64,000 nt of DNA. It comes from DATAFF01 sp963744915 (GTDB lineage: Bacteria; Pseudomonadota; Alphaproteobacteria; Rhizobiales; Aestuariivirgaceae). A program made the translations under genes and the position numbers. The DNA is taken from NCBI GenBank assembly GCA_963744915.1, contig CAVUUY010000005.1, forward strand, positions 49,476 through 113,475, in the 5' to 3' direction. Positions within the stretch are counted from its first letter, which is position 1; each line of letters starts with the position of its first letter. Below are positions 25,864 through 33,675 of this stretch, in pieces. The notes under the pieces are model-generated. The model worked only from the letters and a program-made list of their open reading frames with translations, did no database searches and had not been told where the DNA came from.

Positions 25864-27258
25864 TCAGGCGAACTCCGTTTGCGGAGCGGGAGCACGTTGA
25901 AAGCGCAGCGAAACGCGCAAGCCCGGTGCGTCATCCTCGAGCGTGATCTGCGCATTGTGCAACTCGGCAATGGCTGCAACCAGGCTCAACCCAAGGCCGC
26001 TTCCCGGCGTCGAGCGCGATTTGTCCAGGCGGTAGAGACGGTGGAACACCTTGTCGCGCTCCTCCACCGGAATTCCCGGCCCGGTATCGCGCACCTCGGC
26101 GACAATGGTCGAGCGCTCTTCCCGCAGCGACAGCGCGATGGTCGTGCCCTTCGGGCAATGGCGGATCGCGTTTTCGACGAGATTGGCAAACAGCTGCACC
26201 AGCAATTCGCGATCGCCGAGAACCTTGCCGCACCTCGCCGCGCCGAGCCGGCTGACGAAGACGTCACCGGCATCGTCGGCCACTGCCTGGTACACTTCAG
26301 TCACATCCGCCAGGACCTGCTGCAAATCGACGATGGTGAAGCGCAAGCGGCGCGCCCCCGCTTCGATTTCGGCGATGCGCAGCAATGCATCAAAAGTTTC
26401 AACGATGATTCCGATTTCGCCCAGTGACGCTTCGATTGCGGCCTGCAACTGTGCTTCGGTCTTGGCCGAGCGAATGGCGGTGTCGAGATTCTGCTGCAGG
26501 CGCCCCAGCGGACGCTTCAGATCATGGGCGATATCGGTCGAGATCTGGTTCGACCGCTCGATCGATCGCTGCAGCTGGTCCAGCGTGGCATTGATCTGAT
26601 GCGCGATGTGATTGAGATCGGCATTGCCGCGAAGGCGTGGCACCCGCTGGTCGAGCTTGCCTTCACCGATTGCGCCAAGCGTCGTGGCAATGGCATCGAT
26701 CTGCTGCTGGGCGCGATAGGCCAGCATGCCGCCAATGGCAATCGACAGCAGCGCCGTTGCCGCAAGCCCCCAGATGAGACCGCCGAGCAGGGTGGCGCTG
26801 ACATGGCGCATGTCGCGATCATCGCCGCCGACCAGGAGCATTCCGTTCGAAACCCGTCGCCACAACGCAAAATACCGATCGCGTTCCTCGTTCGGCCCGA
26901 TCAGCCGTTTGTAGTCGCTAGCCCCGAGCGCGCGCCAATCCTGGAAAACCGGTATGCCCTGGACATTGCCGGCGATGAACTGGCCGTCCTTGTCGATGAG
27001 ATAGAAGATATTTTCGACCGCGCGTGGTGAATTGGCCTCGGCGCTGACGATCTCGCCCAGCTCGGAAAATCCTTCATGCGAATCGATGGCGTTCAGCGCA
27101 TCGAGATTCTCGAGCACCCTCAAGCGGACCCGCTGCTCGAGTTCGCTGTTGATCTGCCAATAGATGATGGCGAAGACCGCAATGACCGTGGCCGCGATGA
27201 GTACGGCAAAGCCGAGCGCCAGCCTGACCGCAGTTCGGTTGAAGACGTCAGCCACCAT
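25864..27258 (-). CDS. Membrane sensor histidine kinase
   Basis: About 464 residues from ATG 27258 (GTG 27279 also possible). The layout is TM1 (LALGFAVLIAATVIAVFAII), a periplasmic sensor of about 120 residues, TM2 (LIWGLAATALLSIAIGGMLA), HAMP, HisKA with STDIAHDLKRPLGRLQQNLD (His phosphoacceptor), and HATPase with NLVENAIRHC, DTGPGIP and GSGLGLSLV. The His is followed by DLKRPL, as in the CusS/QseC-like class. The response-regulator gene directly upstream overlaps it, so the two form one operon. The signal is unknown. Confidence 0.92.
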   Translation of the reverse strand: MVADVFNRTAVRLALGFAVLIAATVIAVFAIIYWQINSELEQRVRLRVLENLDALNAIDSHEGFSELGEIVSAEANSPRAVENIFYLIDKDGQFIAGNVQGIPVFQDWRALGASDYKRLIGPNEERDRYFALWRRVSNGMLLVGGDDRDMRHVSATLLGGLIWGLAATALLSIAIGGMLAYRAQQQIDAIATTLGAIGEGKLDQRVPRLRGNADLNHIAHQINATLDQLQRSIERSNQISTDIAHDLKRPLGRLQQNLDTAIRSAKTEAQLQAAIEASLGEIGIIVETFDALLRIAEIEAGARRLRFTIVDLQQVLADVTEVYQAVADDAGDVFVSRLGAARCGKVLGDRELLVQLFANLVENAIRHCPKGTTIALSLREERSTIVAEVRDTGPGIPVEERDKVFHRLYRLDKSRSTPGSGLGLSLVAAIAELHNAQITLEDDAPGLRVSLRFQRAPAPQTEFA

Positions 27259-27925
27259 TGTGGATGCTGTAGCCGGCACCCCTGGTCGTGTGGATCAAGT
27301 CGTTGGCGAAGGGTCTGTCGATCTTGGCGCGCAGGCGCGAAATATGCGTTTCGACGACGCTCGTCTTGGGATCGAAGTGAAAATCCCAGACGCGCTCGAG
27401 CAGCATCGTCCGGGTGACGATGCGGCCCTGGTTGCGCATGAGGAACTCCAGCAGGCGAAACTCGCGCGGCTGCAGATCGATCGTCTGTCCGCCGCGGCGG
27501 ACGGTTCGGCGCACCAGATCCATCTCGAGATCGGCGACGCGCAACACGGTCTCTTCGCCCTTGAGCGGCGGGCGTCGGGCGAGAGCATGCAGCCTGGCCA
27601 GGAGCTCGGAGAAGGCAAAGGGCTTGGTGACATAGTCGTCGCCCCCCGCCTCCAGCCCGTTGACGCGATCATCGACCCCGCCCAGCGATGTCAGGAACAG
27701 GACCGGAATCTGCTTGCCGACGCTGCGCAGGGTCCTGACGAGATGAAGCCCGTCGACGCCGGGAAGCATGCGGTCGACGATGATGACGTCGTAATCCTCG
27801 GTGGTGGCCTGCAGCAGTCCGTCGCGGCCATCGCTGAAGTGGTCGACCGCATGGCCCTCCTCGGCCAGTCCCCTGCTGATATAGGAGGCCGTGTCCATGT
27901 CGTCTTCGATGATGAGAACCCGCAT
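27248..27925 (-). CDS. OmpR/PhoB-family response regulator
   Basis: About 225 residues starting MRVLIIEDDMDTASYIS. The acidic pair sits in IEDD, the phosphoacceptor Asp in YDVIIVDRMLPG, the Thr/Ser switch in VLFLTSLGG, and the Lys in DDYVTKPF. The C-terminal winged helix carries LQPREFRLLEFLMRNQGRIV and ends with VIHTTRGAGYSIH-like residues. Two adjacent ATGs (27928 and 27925) are possible. It likely controls its own operon and other genes; its partner kinase is encoded just downstream with an 11-base overlap. Confidence 0.93.
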   Translation of the reverse strand: MRVLIIEDDMDTASYISRGLAEEGHAVDHFSDGRDGLLQATTEDYDVIIVDRMLPGVDGLHLVRTLRSVGKQIPVLFLTSLGGVDDRVNGLEAGGDDYVTKPFAFSELLARLHALARRPPLKGEETVLRVADLEMDLVRRTVRRGGQTIDLQPREFRLLEFLMRNQGRIVTRTMLLERVWDFHFDPKTSVVETHISRLRAKIDRPFANDLIHTTRGAGYSIHNGG

Positions 27926-28103
27926 CATTTGCGTTCCAGCGGGAGCCGTCTCCAGGGCCGAGCCCGAATGCGGCACGCGCCTCCAGGAGGTTAGCATTGC
28001 GCCTTGGTCGGAGAATGCTAATGCGCAGTCATTTCCCGTTCCATGGCCAGGATCTTACGCATTTGTAATGCCGCGCCCGGCAAGGTGGGGCAGCGCACCC
28101 CGC

Positions 28104-28271
28104 TCAATAGGCAGGCGGATCGCTCGCCGGGAAGGATTCCTCCTCCGCCTCCTCGACCTTGTCGAAGGGTTCTCCGTCCTTCTCCGCTGGCTCCGTTTCC
28201 TTGTTCTTCGGCGGGCGCGGCTTGTCGCTCCTCGCCCCGGGCTTTGGCTCCGGTTTCTTCGGCTTGGACAT
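28104..28271 (-). CDS. Small disordered protein with ESFPASDPPAY tail
   Basis: A 55-residue acidic, Lys/Pro/Glu-rich protein starting MSKPKKPEPKPGARSDK and ending EEAEEESFPASDPPAY. The ESFPASDPP tail marks a family of very small alphaproteobacterial proteins of unknown function. AGGAGA lies about 6 bases before ATG 28271, which makes the shorter start clear although the frame is open upstream to 28334. It should be unstructured. Confidence 0.75.
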   Translation of the reverse strand: MSKPKKPEPKPGARSDKPRPPKNKETEPAEKDGEPFDKVEEAEEESFPASDPPAY

Positions 28272-28580
28272 GGCGATCTCCTTTCGACGGGGACATAGCA
28301 CGGCCGGCGGTCTCTTTCGCCGGGCCGGTCGCAATCACACGCTTGTGATATTTCGGCCGCGATGCTGTCCAGCTTCCGATGGAAATTGCTCGATACCAGC
28401 CATGCGCGACGGCGCGCATCGCCGGCGGGGCGCAGCGGGGAACGGACGGGGCGCTTCTGTTGGAGTAAAATTGCGTCCGTAGGCGGGGCGGCATTGCAAG
28501 AGGGGCTTGGGCCGCCCCACCGACCAGCCAGACTGGCGGCAGGACCATTTTCCGATCATGCGACGGCGGGAGTTTGAGAC
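28272..28580. other. Intergenic stretch with a GC hairpin
   Basis: No gene seen. It carries GGGGCGGC at about 28483-28490 and GCCGCCCC at about 28508-28515, a long-loop hairpin that shares its arms with those at 33041 and 39098. It ends with the leader of the DUF1330 gene. Confidence 0.5.
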
Positions 28581-28898
28581 ATGGCAAAAGGCTATTGGGT
28601 GGTCCGCGTCGACGTCAAAGACCCGGAGGCCTACAAGCGATATATCGCCGCCAACGGTCCCGCCTTCGCCAAGTTCGGCGCGCGCTTCCTGGTGCGGGCC
28701 GGCCGGCATGAGACTCTCGAGGGCAGCAGCCGGGAGCGCAATGTGGTGATCGAATTTCCCTCCTACGAGGCGGCCCTCGCCTGCTGGCATTCGCCCGAGT
28801 ACCAGGAAGTGCTCAAGCTTCGCCGCGGCGCCTCCGAGGCCGATCTCCTGGTCATCGAAGGCTATGACGGACCGCCGCCGGAAGCGGGCAGGCAATAA
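28581..28898 (+). CDS. DUF1330 family protein
   Basis: A 105-residue protein of the dimeric ferredoxin-like DUF1330 family. It starts AKGYWVVRVDVKDPEAYKRY and continues with ARFLVRAGRHETLEG and VVIEFPSYEAALACWHSPEY. The last motif (FPS-x-E-A-A-xxWxxSPEYQ) is the family mark. No enzymatic role is established. The upstream leader contains a GC hairpin. Confidence 0.92.
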   Translation: MAKGYWVVRVDVKDPEAYKRYIAANGPAFAKFGARFLVRAGRHETLEGSSRERNVVIEFPSYEAALACWHSPEYQEVLKLRRGASEADLLVIEGYDGPPPEAGRQ

Positions 28899-28985
28899 AA
28901 AGCGAAACAGCCGCAAAGTCTTATCATATGAAATTGACAGGGATCATCGGAAGCCGAACTCTCCTTCCGGCGCGAGGAGAGGGGC

Positions 28986-29183
28986 ATGGACGAGGAGCTG
29001 CAGCGCGCGGTTTCCGACGCGGTTGAGCCTTATCGCAATGGTTCGCGGATCCTGAATGTCGCCGCCGTGGTCGACCGTCTGGCGCAGGCTTTTCCCACCA
29101 TCGACAAGGAAGTGATCGCCGACCTGGTGCGCCGCCGGGCGGCCGGATTGGGCGTAACCGTCCTCTTCAAGGCGCCTCGCTAA
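28986..29183 (+). CDS. Small conserved-looking protein, unknown
   Basis: A 65-residue, probably all-helical protein (DEELQRAVSDAVEPYRNGSR, then VAAVVDRLAQAFPTIDKEVI). GAGGAGAGGGG just before ATG 28986 is a strong ribosome site, which supports translation. I do not recognise a family. It lies 87 bases after the DUF1330 gene on the same strand. Confidence 0.6.
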   Translation: MDEELQRAVSDAVEPYRNGSRILNVAAVVDRLAQAFPTIDKEVIADLVRRRAAGLGVTVLFKAPR

Positions 29184-29427
29184 AAAAAATCTGGCGATAT
29201 CAAGCGCAAAACGAGCGTTCGCGTTGACTTGCCGACCCGAATCAGACGATCCGGGAATAAGTATGCCTGTGAGATCATCGACACCCGGTTGGGGAAACGC
29301 GCCTTGTGGTTGCGGCGCCCGCCAATCGGCGGGCTTTCGGGAAGAGACGGCGATCCCGAAGCAGTTTCGTGCGGGCATGGTTTTGTTGACGGCCTTCCTG
29401 ATCCCGCCAATCAGACGCGAAGGTGTC

Positions 29428-30387
29428 ATGCGCACAAACCTGGCAATCGTCGCCGCCCTGCTGGGGTGCCTGGGGTCGGCCGCTCGCGCCAACTCGGCCT
29501 CGCCACCGTCTCTGCCCAACCCGCAGGTCAACATCCAGCAGCCCGAACTCGCCCGGCCCATGCCACGCCCGCAGGTCAGGCGGCCGGATCCGCCGGTCAA
29601 GGCTGCGGCTGCCAAGAAGGTGTCGCGGCCGGAGCGCCGTCACCGCAGCAAGCGGCGGCCGGAGAAACCGAAACAGCTTGCGCAGCGGCCGGTCGAAGCC
29701 AAGGCCAAGACCGCCTTGGCCGAAACCAGGGCCAAGAGCCCGCCGCCGCATCGTCCTGCGCCGGTCAAGGATCAGAAGGCGGCAAAGGATTTGAAGGCAG
29801 CAAAGGATCTGAAGGTCGTAAAGGATCAGAAGGCGGGGACGAGCGATGCGACCTCGGCGGTCGAGCCGCCGGCGCAGGCGAAGCCGCCGCATCCCGAGCA
29901 CCGGCTCCGTCAGCCGTCGCCGGCAATCCTCACCACGCAGGGAGAGCCTGCCGTCGCTGCGGCGCCGCCTCCCGAGCCCGAGCCCGAGGCGACGCCGGAG
30001 CAGCAGCAAACCGCGACGGCATCGCCCCCGCCGCGGGCCGATGATCAGGACGAGCGAACCCGGTGGTGGGCGCAGGAAGGCAGTCCCGCGGTGGTGCGGT
30101 TTCGCGATTGCATCGCGGCTTTCGCGGTGCGCAACATCGGCAAGGACAACCGCACGACCTGGGCCGACCTCCTGATCCGCGCCGCCGAGAGCGATTGCCG
30201 CCAGTCCTTCAACGACATGGCGCATACCCTCTCGGCGCGGCTCGGGTCCGAGGCGACCGAACCGGTCATTCGCAGCCTGATCGAAACCACCTTGCTCCCG
30301 GCTGCCAGGAAAGCTGTCTTATCCACCCAGCGGGTGGCAGGCGGAAAGTCCGACCCTGCGCCAAATGCGCCAGCCCCCATACGCTGA
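29428..30387 (+). CDS. Exported Pro/Lys/Ala-rich protein with C-terminal helical domain
   Basis: About 319 residues from ATG 29428, preceded by GAAGGTG; the frame is open further upstream but without similarity. A signal peptide (MRTNLAIVAALLGCLGSAAR) is followed by about 190 residues of low-complexity Pro, Lys, Ala and Arg. In it, units KDQKAA, KDLKAA, KDLKVV and KDQKAG repeat every 18 bases at about 29769-29840. The final 110 residues look folded: RTTWADLLIRAAESDCRQSF and an Ala-rich helix. It may span the periplasm or bind the wall (inference). Function unknown. Confidence 0.6.
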   Translation: MRTNLAIVAALLGCLGSAARANSASPPSLPNPQVNIQQPELARPMPRPQVRRPDPPVKAAAAKKVSRPERRHRSKRRPEKPKQLAQRPVEAKAKTALAETRAKSPPPHRPAPVKDQKAAKDLKAAKDLKVVKDQKAGTSDATSAVEPPAQAKPPHPEHRLRQPSPAILTTQGEPAVAAAPPPEPEPEATPEQQQTATASPPPRADDQDERTRWWAQEGSPAVVRFRDCIAAFAVRNIGKDNRTTWADLLIRAAESDCRQSFNDMAHTLSARLGSEATEPVIRSLIETTLLPAARKAVLSTQRVAGGKSDPAPNAPAPIR

Positions 30388-30458
30388 AGCGACTTGCTTT
30401 GACCCTGCGCTAAGTTATTCTCGGGGAAGCGAAAAATGGCGCAGGCGGATAATACGGC

Positions 30459-30875
30459 ATGGCACGGCACGAGGGCTGGCGTGTGACGCTTGTCCTGGTT
30501 TCCCAACTCGCAACGTCGCAACTGATGGCGCAGGACATGCGCAATGCCACCCATAATGCGCTGTTCGACAACCGCATGATGGGATTTTCCTCGAGCGCCG
30601 GGTGGCTGGCCGCGACCTGTGAAAATCAGGATCCCCATAGCCAGGGCACATGCAAGGGCGTGATCTGGGCGATTGCCGAGCGCATGGCCGCCGAGCACAG
30701 GATCTGCATTCCCATGAACATCACCTACATGTTCCAAGTGATGCTTGCGGAAATCGCCAAGTTCCGGATCACCCTGCCCGAAGTCATGGTCGACCCCGAA
30801 AAGGCGGGCCGCTGGTCCACCCCGCTCAGAAGCGTGCTCGAGCCGGCCCTTGCGGAGAAATTTCCCTGCAGCTGA
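30459..30875 (+). CDS. Rap1a/Tai-like secreted protein
   Basis: A 138-residue protein with a short hydrophobic N-terminus (WRVTLVLVSQLATSQLMA) that may be a signal peptide. The body shows CENQDPHSQGTCKGVIWAIA, HRICIPMNITYMFQV and a final LEPALAEKFPCS. Four spaced Cys in this order, with the FPC end, fit the Rap1a/Tai fold. That family includes type VI secretion immunity proteins, but most members in alphaproteobacteria are not near T6SS genes, and none is seen here. The family call is moderate. Confidence 0.55.
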   Translation: MARHEGWRVTLVLVSQLATSQLMAQDMRNATHNALFDNRMMGFSSSAGWLAATCENQDPHSQGTCKGVIWAIAERMAAEHRICIPMNITYMFQVMLAEIAKFRITLPEVMVDPEKAGRWSTPLRSVLEPALAEKFPCS

Positions 30876-30911
30876 CGCCGCCGGTCGATGCTGGCCGGAT
30901 GAGACTTGCGC

Positions 30912-31685
30912 CTAGACCCAGCCGCCATCGACGGTGAATTCCTGGGCCGAGCACATGCGCGCATCATCGGATGCCAGAAACAGCACCATGCGCGCCAGAT
31001 CGGTCGGCTGGACCCTGCCCTTCAGGCATTGGCCCTGATCGATCTGCTTCTCGGACTTCGGCGTGACCCAGAGCTTGAGCTGCCTTTCGGTCATCACCCA
31101 GCCGGGCACCACCGTATTGACCCTGATGCCGTCCTTGCCGAAGTCGCGGGCAAGGCCGCGGGTCAGGCCGTGCACCGCCGCCTTGGCGCTGGTATAGGCC
31201 GGCATCCCGCCCTGGGCGAGCTTCCAGCTCACCGAGCCGAAATTGATGATCGAGCCGCCACCCAGTCGTTTCATCTGCGGGACCACCGACTGGACGGTAA
31301 AGAACATCGGCCGCAAGTTGATGGCCATGCGGTCATCCCAATAATCGGGCGTTACCGTTGTCCAGTCATGGCGCATGTCGTTGGCAGCATTGTTGACCAG
31401 CACGCCAATGTCGCCGAGATCACGTCCAGCCTTGTCGATTGTCGCTTGCAATGCCGCGACATCTCGGATGTCGCAGCGGATGTATTGAGGAGCGACACCG
31501 TATTGCTGCTTGATATCTTCGCAAAGCTTGCGGCTCCACTCGTCTTCGATGTCCACGAAGGCGACACGCGCGCCCTGATCGATGAAGTTTTCGACGATCG
31601 CCGCGCCGATGCCCGAGCCGCCGCCGGTCACGAACACCGTTTTGTTCTGCAGGCTTGGATAGCGGGCAAATTTCGACAGATCCAT
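30912..31685 (-). CDS. SDR dehydrogenase, D-xylose 1-dehydrogenase-like
   Basis: About 257 residues from ATG 31685, preceded by AGGGGAG. It has the cofactor motif VTGGGSGIGAAIVENF (about 17-32), NNAAND, the Ser in NFGSVSW and the catalytic YTSAK. The opening YPSLQNKTVFVTGGGSGIGA resembles Caulobacter XylB-type sugar dehydrogenases. Oxidation of a pentose or related polyol with NAD is a fair guess; no sugar transport genes are adjacent. The C-terminal TVDGGWV is the usual SDR end. Confidence 0.85.
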   Translation of the reverse strand: MDLSKFARYPSLQNKTVFVTGGGSGIGAAIVENFIDQGARVAFVDIEDEWSRKLCEDIKQQYGVAPQYIRCDIRDVAALQATIDKAGRDLGDIGVLVNNAANDMRHDWTTVTPDYWDDRMAINLRPMFFTVQSVVPQMKRLGGGSIINFGSVSWKLAQGGMPAYTSAKAAVHGLTRGLARDFGKDGIRVNTVVPGWVMTERQLKLWVTPKSEKQIDQGQCLKGRVQPTDLARMVLFLASDDARMCSAQEFTVDGGWV

Positions 31686-31722
31686 GGCTTCTCCCCTGGC
31701 TCGGGAACCGGTCAGTCGGTCG

Positions 31723-32082
31723 CTACAGGCTCTTGCCGTCAAACGGCTTCGGGCTCAACGCAGAAATGTCGACACCGTCAAGACAGCGGATGTTCACGGC
31801 AAACACTTCGCGGCCGTCCTTGGTCTTGCCGCGCGCAAAGGACTCGACACCGCAATCTCGACAGAAAAGATGGTGAATGACTTTCTTGTTGAACCGGTAA
31901 TCGACCAAACTGCCCTCGCCCGACAGTAACCTGAACTCCTCCGGGCTGGCAAAAGTCAGCCATAGTCCGTGCCTGGCACATTGCGAACAGTTGCAGGCGA
32001 TGGCCTCCGTCGGGTCGGTGACGACCTGGTAGCGCACCTTGCCGCAATGGCATCCGCCGTCATAGGTCTTGGCATCGGCCAT
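31723..32082 (-). CDS. GFA/CENP-V domain protein (second copy)
   Basis: About 119 residues from ATG 32082, with GAGGAGG upstream. The zinc Cys set is GGCHCGKVRYQV, ACNCSQCARHG and LFCRDCGVESFARG. It is the same fold as the protein at 24633-25037 but clearly diverged. It precedes the SDR gene by 37 bases on the same strand and is probably co-transcribed with it. Confidence 0.88.
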   Translation of the reverse strand: MADAKTYDGGCHCGKVRYQVVTDPTEAIACNCSQCARHGLWLTFASPEEFRLLSGEGSLVDYRFNKKVIHHLFCRDCGVESFARGKTKDGREVFAVNIRCLDGVDISALSPKPFDGKSL

Positions 32083-32419
32083 CTCGTCCTCCTCGGTTGA
32101 TCGCGCCGCGACCACCATTGACGCAGGTCATGCGCCGCGTCCAGTGCAGCGATTTCCGGGATGTCGAATAGGGTTGCCCCGCGGGTTGCCCCGCGGAGCT
32201 CCCTCCGGATTGAACCTGGTCTGCCGGGGGAGACGACCTTGCTCAACCCGAACCAGCAAGAAATGCCAGATCAATGGTCGGAATTCGAGCCAAATTGCGA
32301 CAGTTTATGGGAGCGCGACTATTCCACAACTTGGTTTTCGATGAGTCCAACCAAAGGTGGAGTATATTCGCTTGTTGTAATTCTTGTCACACCTCTCTGT
32401 GGTTGTAGAAGAACTCGCA
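32083..32419. other. Intergenic stretch, no gene seen
   Basis: No open frame with similarity or a ribosome site. A 13-base direct repeat GGTTGCCCCGCGG occurs twice in tandem at about 32171-32196. The right part (32290-32410) is lower in GC than its surroundings. No terminator could be chosen. Confidence 0.4.
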
Positions 32420-32893
32420 TTAACGGGTCGGCTTCAAGACGTTTGGCGCCTGGACGACGACATCGACCGCCACCGTCCCTCCTCTGCTGAATTTAAGAAT
32501 CAATGGGAAGATATCAGATTGTCTTGGTGAGGTATTAATACCTGTGACCATGAGATGAACGCCCATCGGTTTCAGGTCAACTTCGCCATGGCCGGGAATT
32601 TCGACGGCATTCAACGGCACCATCTTTATGACACCGCCGCTATCCTTGGACTCGTGCAGCATCAAATGCTGAGCCCCCGGCGACTCTGCTCCGACAAGCC
32701 GGTCGGCCTCGTTGCCCCTGTTTTCGATCCCGAGATAAATCACCCCGGTTTTGGCGCCTCCGACCGGCTGCGGCATCCAGGCATTGATGATAACGAGATC
32801 GCCGGCGGCGACCTCGCGGCGCAATTCCGCCGCCGCCAGATTCATCCCGACGGCCAGCAGCAGCGCGCAGGTCAGCACAATCCTCCTTTGCAT
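32420..32893 (-). CDS. PCu(A)C-type copper chaperone
   Basis: About 157 residues from ATG 32893, with a signal peptide (IVLTCALLLAVGMNLAAAEL). The cupredoxin-like body holds the Cu(I) ligands: the HLMLHESKDSGGVIKM block (H and M of the H-M-x10-M-x21-H-x-M motif) and GVHLMVTGIN. It would carry copper to cytochrome oxidase or scavenge it in the periplasm. An AAAGGAGG lies inside the frame just after the ATG, 3 bases before an in-frame GTG at 32878, so translation may begin there; the signal peptide would still work. Confidence 0.87.
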   Translation of the reverse strand: MQRRIVLTCALLLAVGMNLAAAELRREVAAGDLVIINAWMPQPVGGAKTGVIYLGIENRGNEADRLVGAESPGAQHLMLHESKDSGGVIKMVPLNAVEIPGHGEVDLKPMGVHLMVTGINTSPRQSDIFPLILKFSRGGTVAVDVVVQAPNVLKPTR

Positions 32894-33040
32894 TCGTCGC
32901 AATTTTCCGCGTTTTATCGGAACCAAATCAGCCCCCCGCCATTTATCCCCCATCTGATCACGCCAGGTTATCGCTCGCCAAGAAGCCGTCGGGATTCTGG
33001 TAAGTTTTCTTCCCGGCAACCGGACGTTATCAGTCACTGC

Positions 33041-33065
33041 GGGGCGGCTGTGAAGAGGCCGCCCC
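33041..33065. terminator. GC-rich hairpin before the 93-residue gene
   Basis: GGGGCGGC (33041-33048) pairs with GCCGCCCC (33058-33065), followed by TTCGTTTG. It would end a short plus-strand transcript from the PCu(A)C promoter region or act as a leader hairpin. No gene upstream on this strand explains it. Confidence 0.45.
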
Positions 33066-33089
33066 TTCGTTTGTCCAGGGAGTGAAGGA

Positions 33090-33371
33090 TTGCCTATTAA
33101 AACTGAAGAACAACGTGAACGCGCCGAAGCAAAGGTCGAGCGGCTCCAGAAGGTCGCAGAAGAAGGACGTGTCGCAATGGCGGAATACAAAGCCGCAGCA
33201 CTCGCGATGCGTCAAAAGACCGACCGGTTACGGGCTTTGCGGCTCGCCCAAGAGCTGGGACTCGAGGCAGGGCCGCTTGTCACCCCTGCTCCTCGGACGG
33301 CTCGCATCGCCGCTCAGAAAGCACCGAAAAGCCCACCAAAACAGTTGAAAAAACGCGCCAAAGCGCACTAA
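33090..33371 (+). CDS. Small basic coiled-coil protein
   Basis: A 93-residue, Lys/Arg/Ala/Glu-rich helical protein. The N-terminus TEEQRERAEAKVERLQKVAE predicts a coiled coil, then KTDRLRALRLAQELGLEAG and a basic Pro/Lys tail. Proteins of this shape are frequent in Bradyrhizobium and relatives and have no known function. The start is TTG 33090 with GAAGGA upstream; no ATG fits, since the first in-frame one would remove a third of the protein. Confidence 0.6.
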   Translation: MPIKTEEQRERAEAKVERLQKVAEEGRVAMAEYKAAALAMRQKTDRLRALRLAQELGLEAGPLVTPAPRTARIAAQKAPKSPPKQLKKRAKAH

Positions 33372-33377
33372 ACGAAC

Positions 33378-33551
33378 CTACGCTGCGTGCATATCGCGGT
33401 GTTCCTGGCGTTCCCGGCGATGGCGCAGCGCTGAGGCACCCTCATGTCGCGTATCGAACGGGCCGTCGATGATCTCCCATTCGTCGTCGTCATCGTTGAA
33501 ACCTTCGAGCCAGATCCCGTCAAGGTGCGAGACGAGGCGGTACGTGGTCAT
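33378..33551 (-). CDS. Small acidic protein, unknown
   Basis: A 57-residue protein, MTTYRLVSHLDGIWLEGFND at the start, then a run of acidic residues and a His/Arg-rich tail (RHRRERQEHRDMHAA). GGAGG lies 5 bases before ATG 33551, supporting translation although the frame is open upstream to 33806. No family recognised. It converges on the coiled-coil gene with a 6-base gap. Confidence 0.5.
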   Translation of the reverse strand: MTTYRLVSHLDGIWLEGFNDDDDEWEIIDGPFDTRHEGASALRHRRERQEHRDMHAA

Positions 33552-33675
33552 GTTGGCCTCCACGCGCGTTGCTGATGTCGAGATCGAAACGCCGCGCCGG
33601 CGCTTTTGATCCCCCTGTTGCAATGTTCCTGGCCAGCCAGCAGATTGCGGACAGGCACTTCTAGGCCCGAAGACG

